In this document: one piece after another, positions 9,100 to 19,352 of the stretch
How the letters are laid out: every line of letters starts with the position of its first letter
How positions within the stretch are numbered: the first letter of the stretch is position 1
Assembly: GCF_001484765.1 (NCBI RefSeq)
Contig: NZ_LLXO01000018.1
Span: forward strand, 1-64,000
Direction: 5' to 3'
Origin: Entomohabitans teleogrylli
GTDB lineage: Bacteria; Pseudomonadota; Gammaproteobacteria; Enterobacterales; Enterobacteriaceae
Length of the DNA stretch: 64,000 bases
The notes under the pieces: generated by a model
Databases searched by the model: none
The model's input: the letters and a program-made list of their open reading frames with translations, nothing else
Told to the model about the DNA's origin: nothing
Program-made: the position numbers and the translations under genes

Positions 9100-9120
9100 C
9101 GGTTCAGGTTCGCTTCACGG

Positions 9121-9636
9121 TCAGATATGCAGTTCCTGTAGTTTCTCTTTCGGCAGCGCCAGCTCATCATTGCTGTTTACGCTAACTCCGCGTTCAATGA
9201 TATGGCGCGCAATATCCTGCGCTTCCTGCAGGGAGTGCATCTGGTAAGTACCACACTGATAAACGTTCAGTTCCGGGATCTGATTCTGATCCTGCACTTT
9301 CAGCACGTCAGTCATCGCCGCTTTCCAGGCCTCCGCCACGCGTTGCTCATCCGGCTGGCCGATCAGGCTCATATAGAAGCCGGTACGGCAGCCCATCGGC
9401 GAGATGTCGATAATCTCAACGCCGTTACCGTTCAGGTGGTCTCGCATAAAACCAGCAAACAGGTGTTCGAGGGTGTGAATCCCTTTTTCCGGCATCACTT
9501 CCTTGTTCGGCACACAAAAGCGCAGGTCAAAAACCGTGATGGTGTCGCCGTGCGGCGTATCCATGGTTTTCGCGACACGCACCGCCGGCGCCCCCATGCG
9601 CGTGTGGTCGACTGTGAAGCTATCCAATAATGGCAT
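9121..9636 (-). CDS. luxS: S-ribosylhomocysteine lyase LuxS
   Basis: A 171-residue enzyme that cleaves S-ribosylhomocysteine to homocysteine and the AI-2 precursor DPD. Metal ligands are His54 and His58 in HTLEH and Cys128 in YQCGTYQMH; the catalytic Cys83 lies in MGCRTG. The start at 9636 (MPLLDSF) is preferred over an upstream codon because it matches E. coli LuxS exactly and follows GGAGGTGACCAGA. Its 5' region is divergent from the sRNA gene micA. Confidence 0.97.
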   Translation of the reverse strand: MPLLDSFTVDHTRMGAPAVRVAKTMDTPHGDTITVFDLRFCVPNKEVMPEKGIHTLEHLFAGFMRDHLNGNGVEIIDISPMGCRTGFYMSLIGQPDEQRVAEAWKAAMTDVLKVQDQNQIPELNVYQCGTYQMHSLQEAQDIARHIIERGVSVNSNDELALPKEKLQELHI

Positions 9637-9676
9637 TCTGGTCACCTCCGATAGTGATATTTTTTTAAAATTAAAT

Positions 9677-9704
9677 GAACTCTTACTTCAGGCGCGGGTC
9701 AGAG
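9677..9704 (+). promoter_or_regulatory. Sigma-E type promoter of micA
   Basis: GAACTC at 9677-9682 and TCAGAG at 9699-9704, with a 16-base spacer, fit the sigma-E consensus (GAACTT and TCTGA-like). The predicted start at 9710 is six bases downstream and coincides with the 5' end of MicA. In E. coli micA is controlled by sigma-E during envelope stress. Confidence 0.8.
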
Positions 9705-9709
9705 TATAT

Positions 9710-9782
9710 GAAAGACGCGCATTTGTTATCATCATCCCTGTTTTCAGAGATGAAAATTCGGCCACAGTTATGTGGCCTTTTT
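9710..9782 (+). ncRNA. micA: MicA small RNA
   Basis: This interval between gshA and luxS is where E. coli encodes MicA, and the first 30 bases starting GAAAGACGCGCATTTGTTAT are the same as in E. coli. An internal hairpin follows, then the terminator stem GGCCACA/TGTGGCC (9760-9766 with 9771-9777) with a run of T. MicA is an Hfq-dependent antisense RNA that represses ompA and other outer-membrane protein mRNAs through its 5' end. Changes are confined to loops and the terminator loop. Confidence 0.93.
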
Positions 9783-9790
9783 CTTTTATA

Positions 9791-11347
9791 TCAGGCCTGT
9801 TTCGCCAGCCAGCTGTCAAAAGGCTCGCTATCCCGGGCTTCGATATCCCGCTGGCGCGCCCATGACGCATCGCGCTCGGCCTGCAGTTGCGCTTCGCTGA
9901 GCAACTCCAGCGGCTCGCTTTGCAGCATCTCCCGGTAATGGTTCGCCAGCTCCAGGCCAGTGCCGCCAATCCCTTTTTCAATCATAGAACGCAAAATGCG
10001 CGCTGAGTAAGTTAATTCCGGATCATCAAAGCAGGCCACCAGCCAGTCGCAAACCTGCTGATACTGCCGATCGCCGGCAATACCGTCCAGCGTTTCCGCC
10101 ACCCGACGCAGATCGTGGAACAGATCTTTGCCGACTTTCGCCAGTGGGTATTGCGCGGTTTCACAGCCAATCCCCAGCGTCAGACCGGGTTTACGCCCTT
10201 CAAGAATCACCCGATTCCAGTTTTTACGGGTACATAGCAGCTCAGCGCTGCTCATTTCCGGCGCATCCGCCAGAGCGCACCAGATCATAAACAGATCGAG
10301 GAAGCGCACCTGACGTTCATCGACGCCAATCGGCGAGAACGGATTGATATCCAGCGAGCGTACTTCGATGTATTCGATACCGCCGCGCAGCAGCGCATCA
10401 GACGGCGATTCACCTGCCCGGGTCACACGCTTGGGCCGTATCGGCGCATACAGCTCATTTTCAATCTGCAGGACATTGCTGTTGAGCTGCAAATGCCGGC
10501 CATCTTTCATCAGGCCGATAGCCGCATACTCTTCCGACGGGGTCTTTATCGCCCGCTTCAGACCATCGACATAGGTTTGCAGATCGTTAAACGTAATGCC
10601 CAGGTTGCTCTGCGATTTATTGGTATAGCCCAGATCGCTGAGACGCAGAGAGGTAGCATACGGCAGGTAGTACATCCCGCAGTCGGTCTTCTCAAACGGC
10701 AGGGTTTCCGGTTTGCCCTGCAGGAACGACGAACAGATCGCCGGCGAGGCGCCGAACAGATAGGGAATCACCCAGCCAAAGCGGTAGTAGTTGCGAATCA
10801 GGCGGAAGTAACCGGCGGAAATCGCTTCTTTGCCGCTTTCGGCATCCGTGACGCCGCTACGCGCCTGCCAGAAGGCCAGCGGGAAGGAGAAATTGTAATG
10901 CACCCCGGAAATAGTCTGCATTAACGCCCCGTAGCGATTTTTAAGCCCTTCACGATACAGGGTTTTAAAACGCCCGACATTGGATGAGCCATACTGCGCC
11001 AGCGCAATCTGCTGACCATCTTCAATAAAGCAGGGCATGCTGAGGGGCCACATGCGCTCTTCGCCGATTTCACGGCTGGTGAAACGGTGCAGATCGCGCA
11101 TAAACGTCAGCATATGATCGATATCGCCATCCACCGGGGTAATAAATTCCAGCAGCGCTTCCGCAAAATCCGTGGTGATCCACTTATGCGTTAACGCCGC
11201 CCCCAGCGATTCCGGGTGCCCGGTTGTCGCCAGATGGCCGTTGGGCGTCACGCGTAGCGTTTCGCGTTCAAGGCCGCGACAAATGCCCTGTAATGCCTGA
11301 GGATGAGACTCCAGCCAGGCCAGCGCCTGTGATACATCCGGGATCAA
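9791..11347 (-). CDS. gshA: Glutamate-cysteine ligase
   Basis: Makes gamma-glutamylcysteine, the first step of glutathione synthesis. I place the start at the TTG at 11347 because it follows GGGAGGTCAAT at ideal spacing and gives 518 residues ([10 protein letters not shown]), the same as E. coli GshA, which also uses UUG. An ATG 39 bases upstream has no ribosome-binding site. The sequence is highly conserved, for example [10 protein letters not shown] near residue 24, [18 protein letters not shown], and [14 protein letters not shown]. Its stop lies 8 bases from the end of micA. Confidence 0.95.
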   Translation of the reverse strand: MIPDVSQALAWLESHPQALQGICRGLERETLRVTPNGHLATTGHPESLGAALTHKWITTDFAEALLEFITPVDGDIDHMLTFMRDLHRFTSREIGEERMWPLSMPCFIEDGQQIALAQYGSSNVGRFKTLYREGLKNRYGALMQTISGVHYNFSFPLAFWQARSGVTDAESGKEAISAGYFRLIRNYYRFGWVIPYLFGASPAICSSFLQGKPETLPFEKTDCGMYYLPYATSLRLSDLGYTNKSQSNLGITFNDLQTYVDGLKRAIKTPSEEYAAIGLMKDGRHLQLNSNVLQIENELYAPIRPKRVTRAGESPSDALLRGGIEYIEVRSLDINPFSPIGVDERQVRFLDLFMIWCALADAPEMSSAELLCTRKNWNRVILEGRKPGLTLGIGCETAQYPLAKVGKDLFHDLRRVAETLDGIAGDRQYQQVCDWLVACFDDPELTYSARILRSMIEKGIGGTGLELANHYREMLQSEPLELLSEAQLQAERDASWARQRDIEARDSEPFDSWLAKQA

Positions 11348-11541
11348 ATTGACCTCCCGCCTGTCGAATGCATTTTCATTAAGCATAATTGTTATCAGTA
11401 ACGATAAGGCCAGGCAGAGGCGAAATGTCTACTGCCCGGCAAAGGCCTGTGCTTTCACTCAACATCGGCCCCATCGTCATTCAATATACCGCGCATCATT
11501 CCGGCCGCCCTGGGGCGTGAAAGATAGCGCGTATAAACCAA

Positions 11542-11970
11542 TTAGTGCCACCATGCCATACCCTGAAGCGTTGCCGCTGCCACAACGACATAGCGCAGCG
11601 CTTTACCAAGGCATAAAAAAAAGATAACCGGCCCCCAGGACAGACGTAACCAGCCTGCGAGAAGACACAGTAAATCTCCAATTACCGGCATCCAGCTCAG
11701 CAACAGGGCGACCGATCCATAACGCCCTAACCAGTGCTGCGCTGTAGCCAGCCAGCGCGACGTTTCCCGCAAAGGGAAAAAGCGCCCCAGAATAACGTTA
11801 GTCAGCCCTCCAAGACTATTACCTATTGTTGCTACCAGCACCAGTAACCAGGGCTGGCTTTTTTCTGCAACCAGCAGCGCCACCAGCACCGCTTCCGAGC
11901 TCCCGGGCAGCAGTGTGGCGCTTAAAAAGCTACTGGTAAAAAGTGAGAACAGCGACGCCAGGTCGCTCAC
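11542..11970 (-). CDS. yqaA: DedA/VTT-like inner membrane protein YqaA
   Basis: A 142-residue protein, the same length as E. coli YqaA, with about four hydrophobic segments. It shows the membrane-embedded turn G-NSLGGLTNVILGRFFPLR (about residues 50-70) and a late WMPVIGDLLCLLAGWLRLSW typical of the SNARE-associated/DedA group. The start is GTG at 11970, overlapping the yqaB stop (GTGA), so the pair is coupled. The exact function is unsettled; small DedA-like proteins are linked to lipid carrier movement and envelope stability. Confidence 0.9.
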   Translation of the reverse strand: MSDLASLFSLFTSSFLSATLLPGSSEAVLVALLVAEKSQPWLLVLVATIGNSLGGLTNVILGRFFPLRETSRWLATAQHWLGRYGSVALLLSWMPVIGDLLCLLAGWLRLSWGPVIFFLCLGKALRYVVVAAATLQGMAWWH

Positions 11971-12533
11971 AGCAAGCGGACATCCACAACATCCATTCCG
12001 GCGCGGGAGGCCGCCTGCAGACCAAAATCCGCATCCTCAAACACCACACATTTTTCCGGACGCACCCCCATGAGTTCAGCGCAGCGCAAAAACGTATCTG
12101 GCGCCGGTTTGTGGTACTGAACGTGATCGGCGGCGACCACAGCGGTGAAATAGCGGCGTAAGTCCAGGTGATTCAACAAGGCTTCCGCCACGGCGCTTTC
12201 ACTCCCGGTACCTACCGCCATCGGGCGACGGCCATACCATTCCCGGACCACTTCCACCAGCGGCAGAGGACGAACGCCGTCCAACAGGATTTCCCTGAGT
12301 ACCTGGGTTTTCTCTTCCGCCAGCGCATGGGGATCGAGCTGGCGGCCATGGGATTCGATGATCACCTGCGCTACACGCCATGTCGGAGAGCCATTCAACG
12401 CGATCATCGCCTGCTCATCAAACTGCATATCATAGCGCGACAGCACTTCCCGCCACGCCTGGCGATGGGTCGGCTCAGTATCCAGGATGGTGCCATCCAT
12501 GTCGAAGATCAGCCCGTCATAACGTTGATACAT
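11967..12533 (-). CDS. yqaB: HAD-family sugar phosphatase YqaB
   Basis: The start at 12533 (MYQRYDGLIF) gives 188 residues as in E. coli YqaB; an upstream ATG would add 23 residues without homology. HAD motif I is DMDGT at 11-15, motif II is TGSESA near residue 110, motif III is HHKP-like (YHKPAPD) and motif IV is FEDADFG. In E. coli the enzyme dephosphorylates fructose-1-phosphate and 6-phosphogluconate. It is the distal neighbour of the arg tRNA cluster. Confidence 0.93.
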   Translation of the reverse strand: MYQRYDGLIFDMDGTILDTEPTHRQAWREVLSRYDMQFDEQAMIALNGSPTWRVAQVIIESHGRQLDPHALAEEKTQVLREILLDGVRPLPLVEVVREWYGRRPMAVGTGSESAVAEALLNHLDLRRYFTAVVAADHVQYHKPAPDTFLRCAELMGVRPEKCVVFEDADFGLQAASRAGMDVVDVRLL

Positions 12534-12835
12534 AGCGCATTCACCTTTTGTATATCGGTACGTTACTTTATCGCAAAGTGTCTGCAATGTCGCTAATTGC
12601 AAAAGATATAATCACATTGGTTACAAAAACCTTGTTGAAGACGGGCGATTTCATCGGAATACGGTTTGGCTGAAGGAGATGTCATGTGCGGAAGCAACAG
12701 AAAGGAAGAAATATGTTCTGGAAAGGCAAAATATGACGGGGATGAAAACTGGCTTTGATTACCTGAAGAGAAGATGCATTGATATTTCGAAGCTTATTAG
12801 CGGAGTTGGTGCCGGGCTGACTATCCGGGAGAAGA
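12534..12835. other. Spacer between yqaB and the arg tRNA cluster
   Basis: About 300 bases with no supported gene. It should hold the yqaB promoter (minus strand) and the 3' end of the tRNA precursor. I see no T-run hairpin that would clearly terminate the tRNA transcript, so read-through into yqaAB is possible. Confidence 0.5.
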
Positions 12836-12912
12836 TGGTGCATCCGGGAGGATTCGAACCTCCGACCGCTCGGTTCGTAGCCGAGTACTCTATCCAGCTG
12901 AGCTACGGATGC
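12836..12912 (-). tRNA. argZ: tRNA-Arg(ACG)
   Basis: 77 bases including the encoded CCA. The acceptor arm GCATCCG pairs with CGGATGC, the anticodon loop is CTACGAA (anticodon ACG, read as ICG), and the T loop is GTTCGAATC. It is identical to the two other copies in this cluster. It is the promoter-distal copy; assignment to a particular E. coli symbol is by position. Confidence 0.97.
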
Positions 12913-12976
12913 ATCGGGAATACTATTTTACTACTGGCCTCAATGTCACCGTGTTCCATTGTTACATTGAAAAAAA

Positions 12977-12994
12977 TGGTGCATCCGGAAGGAT
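12977..12994 (-). pseudogene. tRNA-Arg 3'-end remnant
   Basis: On the minus strand these 18 bases read ATCCTTCCGGATGCACCA, the 3' end of the neighbouring tRNA-Arg with one change (G to A on the plus strand). It is followed by the same 64-base spacer that separates two intact copies. The rest of the tRNA is replaced by about 114 bases of other sequence (12995-13108). This marks a position where a further tRNA-Arg copy sits in E. coli, which has four. Confidence 0.7.
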
Positions 12995-13108
12995 GATTCG
13001 GCTCTACCTCACTCGAGGCGTCGTTGCTGACGCAACATTAACCCTGGAGCCTGCGGGTACTACCGCTTGCGTCTGTCGCACCGTCTTCTCTGACAGTACA
13101 ACAAAATA

Positions 13109-13185
13109 TGGTGCATCCGGGAGGATTCGAACCTCCGACCGCTCGGTTCGTAGCCGAGTACTCTATCCAGCTGAGCTACGGATGC
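13109..13185 (-). tRNA. argY: tRNA-Arg(ACG)
   Basis: 77 bases, identical to the other two arginine copies, with anticodon ACG and encoded CCA. It is separated from the next upstream copy by a 64-base spacer (13186-13249) that is clearly related to the spacer at 12913-12976, showing that the 141-base unit arose by duplication. Confidence 0.97.
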
Positions 13186-13249
13186 ATCGGGATTACTGCT
13201 TTACTGCTGACCTCAATGTGACTCTATTCCATTATCACATCGAAGAAGA

Positions 13250-13326
13250 TGGTGCATCCGGGAGGATTCGAACCTCCGACCGCTCGGTTCGTAGCCGAGT
13301 ACTCTATCCAGCTGAGCTACGGATGC
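13250..13326 (-). tRNA. argV: tRNA-Arg(ACG)
   Basis: 77 bases, identical to the other two copies. It is only 4 bases downstream of tRNA-Ser, so the two are cut from a common precursor. Confidence 0.97.
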
Positions 13327-13330
13327 AAAA

Positions 13331-13423
13331 TGGCGGTGAGAGAGGGATTCGAACCCTCGATGCAGCTTTTGACCGCATACTCCCTTAGCAGGGGAGCGCC
13401 TTCAGCCTCTCGGCCATCTCACC
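13331..13423 (-). tRNA. serV: tRNA-Ser(GCT)
   Basis: 93 bases with the long variable arm expected of serine tRNA (GCGGTCAAAAGCTGC), acceptor arm GGTGAGA/TCTCACC, encoded CCA, and anticodon GCT in CTGCTAA. It is the first gene of the serV-arg operon, as in E. coli. Confidence 0.97.
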
Positions 13424-13474
13424 ACACGCCTCTTAACGAGTGCGCCAGAACTTGTTTCTGCTCATCGGCGCTGC

Positions 13475-13511
13475 GTGGCGCACATATTACTTTCTGGGAC
13501 TTATAAGTCAA
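13475..13511 (-). promoter_or_regulatory. Stable-RNA promoter of the serV-arg operon
   Basis: On the minus strand, TTGACT (13511-13506), a 16-base spacer, TAATAT (13489-13484) and a GCGCCAC discriminator (13481-13475). The G/C-rich discriminator is the hallmark of stringently controlled tRNA and rRNA promoters. The expected transcript start is near 13477, about 54 bases before tRNA-Ser. Confidence 0.88.
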
Positions 13512-13750
13512 ACAATTTTTCCCGGCTGCGAATCGTTTGCACATTTCCCATGCAATCAGGCTGCTTTAACAGCAAAAAGATGGTTTTAGCAGCAGATTAT
13601 CTCTGTTTACCGTCAATCCAATCCGGTCCTGGTACAAAACAAGCTGGGATTCGATCGCCGTTTTCAGCGTCAGGCCTGACGACACAGGAAATCAGCAGCA
13701 GAATATTTAAGAACAAACCAATGAAAACGGTGTTACAACGCGGGAAGGGT

Positions 13751-13776
13751 TCGTCTCGCCAGAACTGGCGAGACGA
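13751..13776 (-). other. Hairpin just after csrA
   Basis: A perfect 12-bp stem, TCGTCTCGCCAG/CTGGCGAGACGA, with a 2-base loop, beginning 6 bases after the csrA stop. There is no T run on either strand, so it is not a standard terminator; it may protect the csrA mRNA 3' end. Confidence 0.55.
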
Positions 13777-13782
13777 CACAGA

Positions 13783-13968
13783 TCAGTAGCTGCCTTGCTG
13801 GGACTTTTCAGCCTGGATACGCTGGTAAATCTCTTCACGGTGTACTGAAACCTCTTTAGGGGCGTTCACACCAATGCGAACCTGGTTACCTTTTACCCCT
13901 AATACAGTTACAGTCACCTCATCCCCAATCATGAGGGTCTCACCAACTCGACGAGTCAGAATCAGCAT
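13783..13968 (-). CDS. csrA: Carbon storage regulator CsrA
   Basis: A 61-residue RNA-binding protein that recognises GGA motifs in mRNA leaders and is sequestered by CsrB/CsrC. It differs from E. coli CsrA by about one residue near the C terminus (QQGSY). RNA contact regions LTRRVGE at 4-10 and [10 protein letters not shown] at 42-51 (Arg44) are intact. The start follows CAAGGAGCAACGA, itself a GGA-containing site, consistent with autoregulation. It lies between alaS and the serV operon as in E. coli. Confidence 0.97.
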   Translation of the reverse strand: MLILTRRVGETLMIGDEVTVTVLGVKGNQVRIGVNAPKEVSVHREEIYQRIQAEKSQQGSY

Positions 13969-14213
13969 TCGTTGCTCCTTGAAAGATTGAAAGAGTCGGG
14001 CATCGGTATCCCGGCATATCCATCATATAACGCCCAAAAGTGAGCAATGACAACCACATAAAATGTAATCCATCAATGCATCACCCTCTGTTATAGCTAA
14101 GTTTAGCCGATATACACAAGTTAACCCGACTTTATCATGAATGACAGTGCGCTAAATCAAAGCGCCACGATCATTTCAACCATGGCGCGATTCAACGCTC
14201 TTAATTGTTTTAC

Positions 14214-16841
14214 TTACAGTTTTGCCGCTACCCAGCTTTCTACGCTGGCCAGCGCTGCTGGCAGAGCCTGAACATCCGTACCACCGGCTTGCGCCATATC
14301 CGGACGTCCACCCCCCTTGCCCCCAACCTGCTGGGCGACCATACCAATCAGTTCACCGGCTTTCACCCGGTCTGTCAGATCTTTAGATACCCCGGAAATC
14401 AGAGAAACCTTATCTTCACAGACAGTTGCCAGCACAATCACCGTTGAGCCAAGCTGGTTTTTCAGGTCATCGACCATCGTACGCAGCATTTTTGGTTCAG
14501 CGTTGCTCAGTTCACTGACTAACAGCTTCACACCTTTCACATCAATCGCTTTGCCGGAAAGGTTGGCGCTTTCCTGAGACGCCTGCTGTTCCTTCAGTTG
14601 TTGAAGTTCTTTTTCAAGCTGACGGGTATGCTCCAGTGCGGCACGAACTTTTTCACTCAGGTTATGGCTATTGCCTTTCAGCAACTGCGCGATATCCTGC
14701 AGTTCATCGCTCTGGGCATGCAGCGCGGCGATTGCGCCCTCACCCGTAACAGCTTCAATACGTCTTACGCCCGCCGCGGTTCCTGACTCAGCCTCAATAC
14801 GGAACAGGCCAATGTCGCCGGTACGACTGGCGTGCGTTCCCCCACACAGTTCGGTGGAGAAATCACCCATACTCAATACGCGCACTTTCTCATCGTATTT
14901 TTCGCCGAACAGCGCCATAGCGCCTTTAGCCTTCGCGGCCTCCAGCTCCATGATGTTGGTTTCGACAGGCAAGTTACGGCGAATCTGGGCATTGACCAGA
15001 TCTTCCACGGCGCGAATTTCCTGCGGCTTCATCGCCTCAAAATGGGAGAAGTCGAAACGCAGGCCTTTATCATTGACCAGCGACCCCTTCTGCGCCACAT
15101 GGGTACCCAGTACCTGGCGCAGTGCCGCGTGCATCAGGTGCGTTGCCGAGTGGTTCAGGCGGATACGCTGACGACGCGCCTCATCGACCACCGCTTCTAC
15201 TCCCTCACCCACTTTCAGCGTGCCGGTGGAGAGCTTGCCCTGATGACCAATCGCCTGACCATATTTCTGAGTGTCGCTAACCGCAAAGGTTGCCCCCTGC
15301 GCTTTCAGCTCGCCGCGGTCTCCAACCTGACCACCGGATTCCGCATAAAATGGTGTCTGATCGAGTACCACGACTGCTTCCTGACCAGCAGAGATCTGAT
15401 CGACCGCATTCCCGTCAACAAACAGCGCGCTGATTCTGGCGTTCAGATCCAGCGTTTCATAACCTTTAAACTCGGAGGCTGAATCTACGCGAATGATGTT
15501 GTTGTAATCAGCGCCAAAGCCGCTGGATTCACGGGCGCGACGGCGCTGCTCTTCCATTGCGGCTTCAAAACCGGCTTCATCGATTTTAAGACCACGCTCG
15601 CGGCACACATCGGCGGTCAAATCGACCGGGAAGCCGTATGTGTCATACAGGCGGAAAACTGTCTCACCGTCCAGCGTGTCGCCTTTAAGTTGCGCCAGCT
15701 CTTCATCCAACAGCGCCAGACCGCGCTCCAGTGTACGAGCGAACTGCTCTTCTTCAGTCTTCAGAACCTGTTCTACCAGCCCCTGCTGACGTTTCAGATC
15801 ATCGCCTGCCGCCCCCATGACGCCGATCAACGGCGCAACCAACTTATAGAAGAAGGTCTCTTTGGCGCCCAGCATATTACCGTGGCGAATAGCGCGACGG
15901 ATAATGCGCCGCAGCACATAGCCACGGTTCTCATTGGACGGCGTAACGCCATCTGCAATAAGAAAAGCGCAGGAACGAATATGATCCGCGATAACGCGCA
16001 GCGACTTGTTGGCCAGATCGCTGGCGCCGGTCACGTCCGCCACCGCCTGAATCAGAGTGCGGAACAGATCGATGTCATAGTTAGAATTCACATGCTGCAG
16101 AACCGCGGCGATGCGCTCCAGTCCCATCCCGGTATCCACCGACGGCTTCGGCAGCGGCTGCATGGTGCCGTCTGACTGACGGTTGAACTGCATGAAAACG
16201 ATATTCCAGATTTCGATATAGCGATCGCCGTCTTCTTCCGGGCTCCCCGGAGGGCCGCCCCAGATATGATCGCCGTGATCGTAGAAAATCTCAGTACACG
16301 GGCCGCAGGGACCGGTATCGCCCATCTGCCAGAAGTTGTCTGACGCATACGGCGCGCCTTTATTGTCGCCGATGCGGATAATGCGCTCGCGAGGTACGCC
16401 GACTTCATTGGCCCAGATGTCGTAAGCCTCATCGTCCGTTTCATAAACGGTCACCCACAGGCGATCTTTTGACAGACTGAACCACTGCGGGCTGGTTAAC
16501 AATTCCCAGGCAAAATTAATGGCGTCATGCTTAAAGTAATCCCCGAAGCTAAAGTTACCCAGCATTTCGAAGAAGGTATGGTGACGTGCGGTATAGCCGA
16601 CGTTTTCAAGGTCATTGTGTTTACCGCCGGCCCTGACACAGCGCTGCGCCGTCGTAGCCCGGGAATAATTACGTTTGTCGAGACCAAGGAACACATCCTT
16701 GAACTGGTTCATCCCGGCGTTGGTAAACAATAAAGTCGGGTCGTTGTTCGGTACCAGGGAGCTACTGGCTACAACCTGGTGCCCCTTACTATGGAAAAAA
16801 TCGAGAAACGCCTGACGGATCTCAGCGGTGCTCTTGCTCAT
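14214..16841 (-). CDS. alaS: Alanyl-tRNA synthetase
   Basis: An 875-residue class II synthetase (E. coli 876). The aminoacylation domain starts with [18 protein letters not shown]; the editing domain has the zinc motif [11 protein letters not shown] near 565 and [13 protein letters not shown] near 665. The C-terminal glycine-rich segment [18 protein letters not shown] is near residue 845. It charges tRNA-Ala and clears mischarged Ser and Gly. The gene order csrA-alaS-recX-recA matches E. coli. Confidence 0.97.
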   Translation of the reverse strand: MSKSTAEIRQAFLDFFHSKGHQVVASSSLVPNNDPTLLFTNAGMNQFKDVFLGLDKRNYSRATTAQRCVRAGGKHNDLENVGYTARHHTFFEMLGNFSFGDYFKHDAINFAWELLTSPQWFSLSKDRLWVTVYETDDEAYDIWANEVGVPRERIIRIGDNKGAPYASDNFWQMGDTGPCGPCTEIFYDHGDHIWGGPPGSPEEDGDRYIEIWNIVFMQFNRQSDGTMQPLPKPSVDTGMGLERIAAVLQHVNSNYDIDLFRTLIQAVADVTGASDLANKSLRVIADHIRSCAFLIADGVTPSNENRGYVLRRIIRRAIRHGNMLGAKETFFYKLVAPLIGVMGAAGDDLKRQQGLVEQVLKTEEEQFARTLERGLALLDEELAQLKGDTLDGETVFRLYDTYGFPVDLTADVCRERGLKIDEAGFEAAMEEQRRRARESSGFGADYNNIIRVDSASEFKGYETLDLNARISALFVDGNAVDQISAGQEAVVVLDQTPFYAESGGQVGDRGELKAQGATFAVSDTQKYGQAIGHQGKLSTGTLKVGEGVEAVVDEARRQRIRLNHSATHLMHAALRQVLGTHVAQKGSLVNDKGLRFDFSHFEAMKPQEIRAVEDLVNAQIRRNLPVETNIMELEAAKAKGAMALFGEKYDEKVRVLSMGDFSTELCGGTHASRTGDIGLFRIEAESGTAAGVRRIEAVTGEGAIAALHAQSDELQDIAQLLKGNSHNLSEKVRAALEHTRQLEKELQQLKEQQASQESANLSGKAIDVKGVKLLVSELSNAEPKMLRTMVDDLKNQLGSTVIVLATVCEDKVSLISGVSKDLTDRVKAGELIGMVAQQVGGKGGGRPDMAQAGGTDVQALPAALASVESWVAAKL

Positions 16842-16978
16842 AATTATCCTGAAATCAAGCTAACGATATGGTGCAACCCTGGTTCGTGGACAGATCCCCT
16901 GCCCCACGCGCGGGCTTACCGGGCAAAAAGTGGGAATAAGATAAGTTTTATTAGGAGGGAAGTAAAACCCCGGATGCG

Positions 16979-17485
16979 TCAGTCGATAAAATTTCGGTAT
17001 AAATCCTGAATATCTTCCATCAGGAAGCCACGATACAGCAAAAAGCGCTGTACTTTTGCTTTCTGCGGCCACTCCGTCGGCAAAGGTTCCCCAAACTTGC
17101 GTTGGGCGATATCCCGGGCCAGTTCTCCCCAGTTAGTCTCATCGCTTGCCAGCGCCGCATCGCAAAGATCCCGGGAAATCCCCTTTTGCTGGAGTTCCTG
17201 GCGAATACGCTGTGGGCCATAGCCTTTACGACTGCGGCTGATTACAAACCGACCGGCAAAGCGGGTATCGTCCAGCCAGTGGTGTTCCGTACACCAGGCG
17301 ATAATGTCGTCGATATCCGCGGGCGTAATATTTGCCTGTTCACTGTTCCCGTCTCCCCCTTCTGACAATAGCGGCTGCAGCTTTCTGCGCAGTTCCCATT
17401 CGCTGTGATCGCGAACGGCCAGAATGCGCGTGGCTTTATCCATCAGTCGGGAGCGTGCGGAGCGACGGGATGAAAATTCAGACAT
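16979..17485 (-). CDS. recX: RecA regulator RecX
   Basis: A 168-residue, Arg/Lys-rich, helical protein similar in length to E. coli RecX (166). It has the conserved segments [35 protein letters not shown] and the C-terminal [20 protein letters not shown]. RecX binds RecA filaments and limits their extension. It follows recA by 66 bases and is expected to be co-transcribed by read-through. Confidence 0.94.
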   Translation of the reverse strand: MSEFSSRRSARSRLMDKATRILAVRDHSEWELRRKLQPLLSEGGDGNSEQANITPADIDDIIAWCTEHHWLDDTRFAGRFVISRSRKGYGPQRIRQELQQKGISRDLCDAALASDETNWGELARDIAQRKFGEPLPTEWPQKAKVQRFLLYRGFLMEDIQDLYRNFID

Positions 17486-17551
17486 TTCGCGACAACAACC
17501 AGAGTCAGGAATGGAAATGGAAAGGGCTGCCGCAGCAGCCCTGTTTGGGAA

Positions 17552-18640
<1,089 letters not shown>

Positions 18641-18674
18641 TTACTCTGCGTTCATTAATCATCGGTTGCTGGTG

Positions 18675-18702
18675 ATTATACTGTACAATCATACAGTATC
18701 AA
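18675..18702 (-). promoter_or_regulatory. recA promoter with LexA box
   Basis: On the minus strand, TTGATA (18702-18697), a 16-base spacer and TATAAT (18680-18675) form a near-consensus sigma-70 promoter. The LexA operator TACTGTATGATTGTACAGTA (18698-18679) has the CTG-N10-CAG form and covers the spacer, so LexA blocks polymerase directly. The box abuts the pncC stop codon. Confidence 0.96.
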
Positions 18703-19196
18703 GTATTTTGTAGAAATTGTTGCCGCAGTGTATTTAACGCAAAAGACACGGCCTGGCGACGCACTGCGTCACGGTCGCCAGAGAACTGTTTCACCATCGC
18801 TTCAGTGCGCCCGATATCATCAGCAAAACCAAACCAGACAGTACCTACCGGCTTTTGCGGCGTTCCGCCATCCGGCCCCGCAATCCCGCTGACTGATACG
18901 GCGAAGGTGGCCCGTGCCGCCTTAAGCGCCCCTGCGGCCATTTCCCGCACTACCGGTTCGCTAACCGCGCCATTATCCGCTAACGTCTGCGCTTGTACGC
19001 CAACCATTTGTTGCTTGGCATCGTTGCTGTAGGTGACAAAACCTCGTTCGAACCAGGCCGAACTGCCGGAAATATCTGTCAACACTTTCGCTATCCAGCC
19101 CCCGGTACAGGATTCTGCTGTCGTCAACGTTGCTTTGCGCCGAAGCAATGCTTGCCCAACCTGCAGGCTGAGCTCTGCCAGTTCACTGTCCGTCAT
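18699..19196 (-). CDS. pncC: Nicotinamide-nucleotide amidase PncC
   Basis: The start at 19196 (MTDSELAELS) gives 165 residues as in E. coli PncC (YgaD); an upstream codon would add seven residues. It belongs to the CinA C-terminal family: TTAESCTGGWIA near residue 27, FVTYSNDAKQQM, and the SGIAGPDGGTPQKPVGTVWF block near 105. It converts NMN to nicotinate mononucleotide in the pyridine nucleotide cycle. Its stop codon is directly next to the recA operator. Confidence 0.93.
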   Translation of the reverse strand: MTDSELAELSLQVGQALLRRKATLTTAESCTGGWIAKVLTDISGSSAWFERGFVTYSNDAKQQMVGVQAQTLADNGAVSEPVVREMAAGALKAARATFAVSVSGIAGPDGGTPQKPVGTVWFGFADDIGRTEAMVKQFSGDRDAVRRQAVSFALNTLRQQFLQNT

Positions 19197-19317
19197 TATT
19201 TCCCCCATTGTAAGCAACCCGATTCTGGCAAGAATAGTCCCGACTGCGCAATTACAGCCATTACTTTCCTCTTTTACGAGGCGTATTCAGGAAATCTGTA
19301 GTGGGGTCAAACAGAGG

Positions 19318-19344
19318 AAAAGAAAAGGGCCAGTAAACTGGCCC
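19318..19344 (-). terminator. Rho-independent terminator of mltB
   Basis: On the minus strand GGGCCAGTTTACTGGCCC is followed by TTTTCTTTT. It lies 9 bases after the mltB stop. Confidence 0.88.
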
Positions 19345-19352
19345 GGAAGGAA

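Larger units (their letters stand above)
13424..13782. other. Spacer between csrA and the tRNA operon
   Basis: 360 bases without a gene. It carries the tRNA operon promoter at 13475-13511 and a hairpin close to csrA at 13751-13776. Short frames that cross from the tRNA genes into this spacer are not credible genes. Confidence 0.7.

Noticed and set aside
12909-13388. Reading frames across the tRNA genes
   Set aside because: They translate repeated tRNA sequence; the tRNA secondary structures explain the conservation fully.
13751-13776. csrA terminator
   Set aside because: A perfect stem but no T run on either strand; listed only as a hairpin.
14832-16175. Long plus-strand frames opposite alaS
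   Set aside because: These are antisense shadows of a highly conserved gene with G/C-rich third positions.
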